Below are positions 56,270 through 64,000 of a DNA stretch of 64,000 nucleotides, piece by piece. Position 1 is the stretch's first letter. Each line of letters starts with the position of its first letter. The stretch is from contig CM034234.1 of assembly GCA_019916065.1 (NCBI GenBank), positions 8,592,342-8,656,341 of the forward strand, read 5' to 3'. The notes beneath the pieces are model-generated. The model was given only the letters and a program-made list of their open reading frames with translations, had not been told where the DNA came from and ran no database searches. The stretch comes from Vitellaria paradoxa. Lineage: Eukaryota > Streptophyta > Magnoliopsida > Ericales > Sapotaceae. The position numbers and the translations under genes are program-made.

Positions 56270-58684
56270 TGTATTAGTAAGGGTGGCCGTTGGGTTATGC
56301 TTAGAATATTTGTTTTGTCCACTGACTCCAACTTTAACTCTATAGTTCGTCCATTAAATTATTTATTTTTTTAATAAATGACTTTATTATAGACAAAAGT
56401 AATTTAAATTTTGTAAAATGTGTACTTTGGTATTAAAATAAATATTTTTTTTTTAATTTTGATATCAAAAATTAGTTTTTATAAGAAAATTCAAATAAAA
56501 TAATATATAAATAGCTAACATACATTAAAAAATTATGCCTTTTAATTTTTTGGTATTGGGCCAGGCCAGGTTTTGGTTCTACAGGCTTAATTTTTAAGTT
56601 TGAAAAGAATATAATAGGCTTAGACAGACTTTTTACAGATCAAACCTAAAATGTCAACTCCTATATATAATAGAGGGGGGAAAATAAAGCGAGTCTAAAA
56701 AGATACATAAAAAGCAAAAGAATTAAAAAAAATAAAATAACAAAACAAATAACAGAGAAAATATGTAAAAATTCACCACGTGAAATGACTCAATCCTTCT
56801 GGAAATATATATATATATACTAACAATAATTTGTACTTACGACACTCTAAACTCTAAATATTCGTATATAATTGAAATTTTAGACAAAAAGTTTAAATCA
56901 AAAAATTATGATAATTCATGAGATTTTTAATTTTTTTTTTTAAATTTTAGGCACCATAAAAAAACTATGATAATTTCTTTTCAATTAATTTTTGATAAGC
57001 ATCATAAAAAATACACAAATTATAGTACTTTAATTCAAAAGGTTTAATTTCTTAGAAATCATATGGTAAAATTTTTGTGAGATAATGTCACCTCCAAAAT
57101 CCTGAGATCCCGAAGAATGAGTTTAAAATATAAAAATTTAACGCATCCAGTTTATTATAATATCACCATTTAACTTTTCAGAACCACTGACTATTTTATT
57201 TATTAGTATAAATAATAGAAATGACTATTTTGCTAATAAAGCACATACTTAATCTTAAATAAAAACTGGATAACATAAATTATACTTATTTGTAAAGCAG
57301 TATTTCGACATATATAAAACTTTTGAGATTACTACACATAGAATAATTACTCAATAAGACTATGAGGTTTAACGATCGTGCTAGCACTCTTAAGTCTTAG
57401 GCTCTAAACCTATAATACAATCTGTAGGGGCGTGAGCACCAAGCCACATATACTCACGATGTATAGAAATATACTTTTTATAATACTTTTAAGATTCACA
57501 AAAAAATATATATATATATAACAAGAAATCATTGAATACATTAACACATAACATAATAAGATAACATTAATTCATAACTTTTATTTGGTCAATTTTTATT
57601 TATTTCTTATTTTCTTTTTCCAAAGTGGGGAAGGATATTCTGTAAGACTATCCCACAATCAAGTAGTAGTCCAAATCATCGTCGGTTAGTATATATATAT
57701 GGGTCGCGAAACACCCTTACGTCGTCGTCTATAGATCCGAGTCTAAGGACCAAAATGAGTCTTTACCATTTCCGTCGTCGTTGTGGATTAGTAATCCTTG
57801 TGCACAATTACCTGACCCTGTGCAGGTTTAAAATTTTTCAATCTAAAAGTATCTCATGACCCTTCATATTTTATATGGTATTATCACTTTTTTTCAAAAT
57901 CAACATTTTCTTATGGTTCTCCTTTATGACGTTAAAGCTTAGAAATAATATTTGTGAGTGTGTCAACTTTCACAATTTCATATCTCTATTTTATTATCCA
58001 TTTCGCAATGAACTCATATTTACCATATTTCAACATATTATAGTATATATCAACATTGAATAGAAAATTTTATAAATTTAATCATAATTTTAGTGTCACT
58101 GAAAATTTAACTACCATGCTTAATATTAAATTAATAATAATTTAACCCACAATTATATCCCTACTAACTATTATATATATAGGTAATTATTTTATAGTAT
58201 AAGAGAGTAAAAATTGGCCAAACTAGAGGTAATTGTGGTACCGAATAAATAAAAGAAAAAATTTGGCCTACAATTTCTTTGTTGTTTATTTCCTTTCTAA
58301 AAAAAATTAAATTTGGTTTAAAAAAACTAAAATCTTATTTTTTTTTAAATATACCAAAATTATTCTCATGGTCTTTTCTATTAAAATAAACATTACAAAA
58401 AGTAATAAACAATACATAAATTTTCTTATCTTATTCTTTGTGGGAAATCTAAAAATTCGTTATATGCGTAAATCAGATCTCTTCTTTATAATCGGACAAT
58501 ACATGCGCATAAGGAACAAGTTTAATTAAAAAAACTTAAAAAATAATTTAAGTTTAGGCACTAACTTCCCTCTCTTCTTCCTTTTGTTTTTTTTTTCTTC
58601 CTTTCTTTTTTTTTTTTTTTTCCTTCTCTTCCCAATTGGCACTAACTTTGCCGCAAGGAAACTATGCTACACACTTATATATAA
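56270..58684. other. Intergenic, possible decayed retroelement pieces
   Basis: No gene seen. GTCACCTCCAAAATCCTGAGATCC near 57087-57110 resembles an edge often seen at plant Ty3-type LTRs (inverted), but no partner was found. Less AT-rich patches at 57365-57460 and 57640-57830 carry no frame. (TA)n tracts at about 56806, 57506 and 57690. Confidence 0.35.
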
Positions 58685-59059
58685 GGGGTTTTTGGAGGCC
58701 GGTCATAATTTATAGACTATTAAGGGTTTAAGTCATACCCTTAAAAATTATTTGCAAATAAGTCATATGGGCACCGAAAAGACAAAAAAGACCTCGCGCA
58801 TCTTTTCACTCACAAAACCAGTTTATTTGAAAACCTCCCTGTTTTATCGGAAACGTTCCGCGACTTTCCAACTTATTCACAAATCATCTGAAAACTAATC
58901 AAAACTTCTTCCAAATCAAGCCTCAATCGATCCCTAACTTTTCGCCGAGCAAATCCACACATTACAGTGCTTCGCAATCAACAGGTACTATATTCGATTA
59001 AAGGTACTCTTTAGGGTTTTTCTTCAAAACACATATCGAGGGTTTGAATATTTATTGTG

Positions 59060-60115
59060 TGGTACTGTTTAGGGTTTTCGATTATCTTTGTAATAACAGG
59101 TTTTGTGGTACTGTATTATGTATTTAGTTTCTCCGAAAACGTATAATCGTTGCTATTTTTACAATAGCCTAATATGAAACATTACCACATACATGTGGTA
59201 CTGTCATACATGCGGTACTGTCTCTCATTCGTTTGATATTTGCAACCATTTTTGTGTTTAAATGTGATGTTTGCATGATAGAGTCATGCGGTACTGCTTT
59301 TGAACGAGCATGCATTCTAAAAAAAAACAGTACCGCAGATATGTGGTACTGTCACACATGCGGTACTGTCTCTCATTCGTTTGATATGTGAGCCATTTTT
59401 GTGTTTAAATGTGGTGTTTGCATGATAGAGTCACGTGGTACTGCTTTTGAACGAGCATGCATCCTAAAAAAAAACAGTACCGCAGACTATGGTACTGTCA
59501 CACATGCGGTACTGTCTCTCATTCGTTTGATATGTGAGCCATTTTTGTGTTTACATGTGATGTTTGCATGATAGAGTCGTGCGGTACTGTTTTTGAGCGA
59601 GCATGCATCCTAAAAAAAAACAGTACCGCAGACATGTGGTACTGTCACACATGCGGTACTGTCTCTCATTCGTTTGATATGTGAGCCATTTTTGTGTTTA
59701 AATGTGGTGTTTGCATGATAGAGTCACGTGGTACTGTTTTTGAACGAGCATGCATCCTAAAAAAAAACAGTACCGCAGACATGTGGTACTGTCACACATG
59801 CGGTACTGTCGGTTATTCGTTTGATATGTGAGCTATTTTTGTGTTTACATGTGATGTTTGCATTATAGAGTCATGCGGTACTGTTTTTGAACGAGCATGC
59901 ATCCTAAAAAAAAAACAGTACCGCAGACATGTGGTACTGTCACACATGCGGTACTGTCGGTCATTTCATTGTATGTGTGATTCTCTTCTTTGTTTAATGG
60001 TGCTCTTTGCATGATATAATCATTCGGTACTGTTTTTGCGAACCAAGCATATTTTGTGAGACAGTACCGCATGTGTGGTACTGTCAAACATGCGGTACTG
60101 TCATAGAAGTGGTAA
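59060..60115. repeat. ~147-bp tandem array in the first intron, rich in GGTACTGT
   Basis: About six units start at 'attcgtttgatatgtgagcc' (59227, 59375, 59521, 59668, 59815 and a diverged one near 59963), spaced 146-148 bp. Each unit holds 'gtgtttgcatgatagagtca', 'gaacgagcatgcatcctaaaaaaa', ACAGTACCGC and two to three GGTACTGT copies. The pair CAGTACC...GGTACTG is separated by about 10 bp and could form a hairpin. Late units are less alike than middle ones. The array lies between a candidate leader donor (58985) and the first coding exon. Confidence 0.88.
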
Positions 60116-60205
60116 TGTATCTAGATGATATTGCATTTTATCTCTAACAGAAAACAAATGTTACGAAAATACAGGTATTGCTATCACGCTCATACAAAAT
60201 CAAAC

Positions 60206-63200
60206 ATGGTGAACATCCAGTACCGTTCGAACCTAATCTCAGTCATTAATGAAGTTGAAACCATCAACTTGACAAAAGCACACCATGTATATCTCAAACA
60301 TTCTCCATTTTGGAAGCTCATCCTCACTATTTTAAACTGTGAAATTAACAAAGATTACTCGAGGAAAAGCGATGTTGATGTGGAAACAATCATCAAAGCA
60401 TTTGACCCACAGTCCAAATCTTTCAACCTAGGTGGAATAAAGCTTCGCATCAGAGAGACAGAGTTGCGAACAATGTTTGCAATAGAGGATGGTGAACAAC
60501 TGATAGACAGTGTCAAAAAAATCGCAAGGCCAGGCACTGAATTCGTCTCTCGTAGATTCTCTGGGTTGCGACGAATTAAGAAACAGAACATATCTGATGC
60601 TTTGCGGCAGGCTGCTGCAGAGCAAACACGCATTGGCAGAGAAGATGTTGCAAGACTTTTGACACTGTTCTGTTTGGCAACGTTGTTTGTCCCTAACAAA
60701 GGACATTCATTGTCGTGGCACTACACAACATTGGTTGAAAATTTGGATCAAATCCGCCAATACAACTGGAGTGCACATATACTGGAATTCTTGGAGAACA
60801 GTTTGTGCTCAGATTCTAGGAACAAAGGTGTTGCAGGCTGTGTCATGATGTTACCGGTAACCTTTTCATATCATATTCTATATTATATGTTGGTACTGTC
60901 TTATGAACTTCATTCAACTAATCAGCCCTATAAATGATGCAGTACTGGATCTGTGAGCACACCACTCTGGTCCAACAAGTACAGAAGAGTGCAACACCCA
61001 GATGTCTAGTCTGGGATCTCAAGCCATTGTCCAGTGCATTGAAAAAAATAAATCTCAAAAAGTTGAATAAAAATCAGGTACTATTTATGATAAAATAGAT
61101 CTTGTTTGCATGCTAAGAATATTCGGTACTATTTTTCCAATAGATTCATCTTCATCTTTTACAAAAAACAGTACCGCATACATGTGGTACTGTCATCCGT
61201 GCATTAGGTACTGTGTTTCAAAGAGCATGCATTATTAACAAAACAGTACCGCAGACATGTGGTACTGTCAGTTATTCTTTGAATTTGTGACCTATTCTTT
61301 TTTCCATGTATGCGGTACTGTTTTGTTGTGTTTCATGATACTGTTTGAATGCTATATACATTCGGTACTGTTTTTGAACGAGCATGCATCCTTAAAAAAC
61401 AGTACCGCATACATTTGGTACTGTCATCCATGTGGTACTGTCAGCTATTTTGTATTTGTCACCTCTTTTTGTATTTCATGATACTGTTTGCATCTGATAA
61501 ATAAAATCATTCTAGATTCAACAATGTATTCATGGACATACTAATGAATTATATAATTGATGAACAAAATATCAGGTCATTGTACCTGATCTTGATGATG
61601 ATGATGAGGAGGATGACGAGGAGGAGGATGGACAACAACAATTTCATGATGATAATGATGATGATGATGATGATAATTATGATGATGAAAGGACAGAAAC
61701 AGAAGAATACATCATTGCGTCAGAAAAAACCAGTGATGATGAATTAGTAATTTCTGACATTCTTCAAAAACTGAAGACAAACATAGTGCATTTGAGCAAG
61801 ACAACTGAAAGCGAGCGAAAACAAGAGGTGTCTTGTACTCCTGAACTCGATCAATCTGGTACTGTTCCATCTGCCATAGCTGAAAGGCTTCCAGAAACAG
61901 TACCAGAATCTGATGAACCAGAACAAAAGGCACCAGAACAAGAGGCAAGACAGGCTGCATCAGCAGAAACAGTACCAGTTCAGCAAAGTAATGATCCAGT
62001 TGCTTCAGTTTTATCAATTTTGAACCGTGAACAAATAGAAGAGCTGGAGCAACAAGTCAAGGAAAAAGATGATAAAATTGCTGAATTGGAGAAGCAAATG
62101 GCAGAAAAAGATAATAAAATTGCTGAATTGGAGAAGCAAATGGCAGAAAAAGATGATAAAGTTGCTGAATTGGAGAAGCAAATGGCAGAGAAAGATGAAA
62201 TTCTGACAAAGTTGTACATTGACAATGAAAATCTCAACCTGCAAAACACAAACCTGAAGGAAGAACTTGATAATGTGAATGCAGTTGTTGAATTATTAAG
62301 GTCTGAACTTGTCGAATCTAGCGTCCACCAGGTGACGCAGAAACATGCAGCAACTAGAAGGCCAAAGAAATCGGATACAAATAAAAAACAAACTCCAGCT
62401 GCAAACGAACCACCTTCAATGTACAAAAGGCTCAAGGACAAAACACGCCAAAAGAAAAGAGATCCTGAGTTCACATACAGTGGTAAAAAGAAGGTTGCAA
62501 AAAAACAAAAGGCAGATACTGCGGCAGTTGTCACGGAAGATATAGAATCTGACATTATAGACATTGATCTTCTACAACTGTCTACACATCAAACCGAGCC
62601 CAAGCAACCTTCGCTTAAGCAGATTATTTCAACTTTTCAACAAAACACACATCTATCGGCGGTAGAAAAGGAACGGATCTTAAAACTTATTGATAATGAG
62701 GGGAAAGCGTAAGACAATATTTAACTCTTTCTTTTTTATTACTTGTCAATTATAAAAAAAATTACTTGCTATCATCTGGTACTGTTCTCTATTTTTTACA
62801 ATAATTGGTACTGTCATTCCTTTATCTGGTACTGTTAACATAAACATTTCAAACTTAACTCATGTTGTTGTTGTTTTTTTTTTTTTTTTTTTGGCTGATC
62901 TTGTTGACATCTCACTGCTCACTGTATACACACAACACAGTGCAACTGTTTGGGCTGTACCAAATGAGCCACTCTGCATGATCACCATTGAAGATATCTA
63001 CAACCTCATAGCAAATGAGAGTATATCAAACATGGTAGGCATATATGATTAACTTCTATTTCTACAGAATTAATAAAGTATGTTGACTATTTCTTAAATT
63101 CAACAAATTAATCTGATATTTACTAATCACAATATTTGCCCAGCTAATTGACTGTCATGCACGCTATCTAGAATCAACACAACATGAATCAGTCAACAGC

Positions 63201-64000
63201 ACTTTCCCCAAAAGATGCTTATACTTCAGCAGTTTGTGTTGGGTAAGATTTGTGACCTCTTTCTGTGGTTAATTGTGCTTTTTGCATACTATATATATTC
63301 GGTACTCTTTTTCTAGAGCATAAATGTTTGGTACTGTTTTTCAAATAGCATTCATCTTATACATAAAAACAGTACCGCATACATGTGGTACTGTCATCTA
63401 TATGGTACTGTCAGCCATGCGATGGATATGAGACTTCTTTTTTATTTTCATATTACTGTTGGCATACTACAATCATTCGGTACTGTTTTTACGAGAGCAT
63501 GCATCTTGGGGGAAACAGTACCGCAAGCATGTGGTATTTGACAACATGTATTTTTTCTTGTTGCAGACATTTGTGGTATTTGAGAGACATCATGCAGGTC
63601 GAGACACTCAGATTGATCAAAAGCTGAAACTATCTGATACATACAGACTACTTGTATTCCCTTTGAATACAAGTGGAACGAGAATTCCTGCTGATCCCAA
63701 CCATTGGACCCTTTTGGTATTGGATAGAGACACGTGGACATGGACACATTATAATTCCATGAAACCACGTAGAGCAAATTCCAAAGATTTGTATCTTGAG
63801 GATGCAAGGAAAGTGGTAAGATTCTGTATGTAAATTTTATACATAATTTCATTGGTACTCTTTTCTACTATTTACAACAGTACCGGTTCTGTTTATTAAA
63901 ACTCATACTGTCTCCACATTTGTCATATTGTATCAGAAAGAGTATGTGGAATTGAAACTTAAAGACCAATACCTCAATGATCCAATAACAAAAAATATTG
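60206..64000 (+). CDS. Ulp1-type (C48) cysteine protease-like protein, multi-exon, 3' partial
   Basis: Coding exons: 60206-60856, 60943-61077, 61576-62708, 62941-63034, 63144-63242, 63567-63815, 63937 to beyond 64000. All junctions are GT..AG with matching phase and no stop, giving at least 808 residues. A leader exon may end at 58984. Residues 1-262 resemble the N-terminal region of plant transposon-associated Ulp1 proteins (RETELRTMFAIEDGEQL, YWICEHTTLVQQ). Then come an Asp/Glu-rich stretch (about 266-310), a coiled coil (about 415-500) and a Lys-rich basic part. The peptidase part follows: WAVPNEPLCM, FFSS-type YFSSLCW, and NHWTLLVLD with His750. The following triad position reads HYNSM (Asn767 where many Ulp1 enzymes have Asp). 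The catalytic Cys lies beyond the window. Such proteins may cut SUMO-like conjugates; activity is unproven. The start was chosen at the first ATG after a good acceptor (60174). Confidence 0.75.
62064..62200 (+). repeat. 42-bp coding tandem repeat (coiled-coil heptads)
   Basis: Three near-identical 42-bp units plus a partial one, each encoding 14 residues (two heptads) of the type AELEKQMAEKDDK. The high identity at DNA level shows recent expansion within the exon. Confidence 0.88.

Larger units (their letters stand above)
58685..64000 (+). mobile_element. MULE-like element carrying a Ulp1-type gene (runs off the window)
   Basis: The left terminal region (58685 to about 58820: TTTTGGAGGCCGGTCA, AAGTCATAC, ACAAAAAAGACC, CGCG...TTTTCACT) matches in reverse the right end of the element at 2226-6416. 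A leader, a repeat-filled first intron and a multi-exon Ulp1-like gene follow. Plant MULEs carrying Ulp1-like genes are known (Kaonashi/KI-type), which supports the class. No mudrA transposase is visible in the window, and the right end and target duplication lie outside. Confidence 0.6.

Noticed and set aside
57080..57115. Possible solo LTR edge of a Ty3-type element
   Set aside because: Only one edge-like motif; no second terminus, target duplication, primer site or coding remnant was found.
59060..60115. Regular short repeats resembling a CRISPR array
   Set aside because: The whole ~147-bp unit repeats, not short repeats with unique spacers, and the host is a plant genome; this is a tandem satellite in an intron.
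60428..60706. Minus-strand frames overlapping the first coding exon of the Ulp1-like gene
   Set aside because: Antisense shadows; the plus-strand exon has valid splice sites and family-like sequence.
61532..61747. Met/Asp-rich frame at the GAT-repeat region
   Set aside because: It is an out-of-frame reading of the exon at 61576, whose proper frame encodes an Asp/Glu-rich stretch continuous with the coiled coil.

Overview
The window is nuclear DNA of a flowering plant, most likely a eudicot. It is very AT-rich between genes, host genes carry many short exons with GT..AG introns, and the repeats are typical of plants (Copia LTR elements, an RTE-type LINE, a tRNA-derived SINE, many MITEs). The species cannot be named from the sequence.

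Host genes are few. (1) A five-exon GDSL esterase/lipase gene lies on the minus strand (14768 to 9361). Spliced by eye, it gives an intact 356-residue secreted enzyme. (2) A single-exon secreted LysM protein lies on the minus strand (29792 to 29475). (3) A nine-exon URH-type nucleoside hydrolase gene lies on the minus strand (47771 to 43844). It reconstructs to an intact 338-residue protein. A possible housekeeping-type promoter pointing left lies near 8.5-8.6 kb.

Mobile DNA fills the rest. At 1.46-7.26 kb a set of degenerate ~130-bp repeats is split by a MULE-like element (about 2.23-6.42 kb). That element carries ~200-bp repeats, which are themselves interrupted by a 989-bp hAT-like element (2608-3596) and a 5'-truncated RTE LINE (4281-5999). 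At 31061-43472 a full-length Copia element with 784-bp LTRs has been split inside pol by a younger, gag-only SIRE-like element (35491-40583, ~99% identical LTRs, perfect CAATG duplication). The stretches 15-29 kb and 48-58.6 kb are mostly MITEs, foldback elements, minisatellites and AT-rich filler. They include a ~1.6-kb long inverted repeat (49082-50645).

The most unusual region is 58685-64000, which runs off the window. A MULE-like terminal sequence, matching in inverted orientation the end of the 2.2-6.4 kb element, precedes an apparently intact multi-exon gene. That gene encodes a Ulp1-type (C48) protease-like protein with acidic and coiled-coil parts. Its introns, 5' region and even one exon are packed with the octamer GGTACTGT/ACAGTACC (about 50 copies in 5 kb by hand count), including a ~147-bp tandem array. 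The related element at 2.2-6.4 kb carries a different ~200-bp tandem repeat built on the same motif as the palindrome CAGTACCGGTACTG. This motif-amplifying transposon family is the best candidate for something undescribed.
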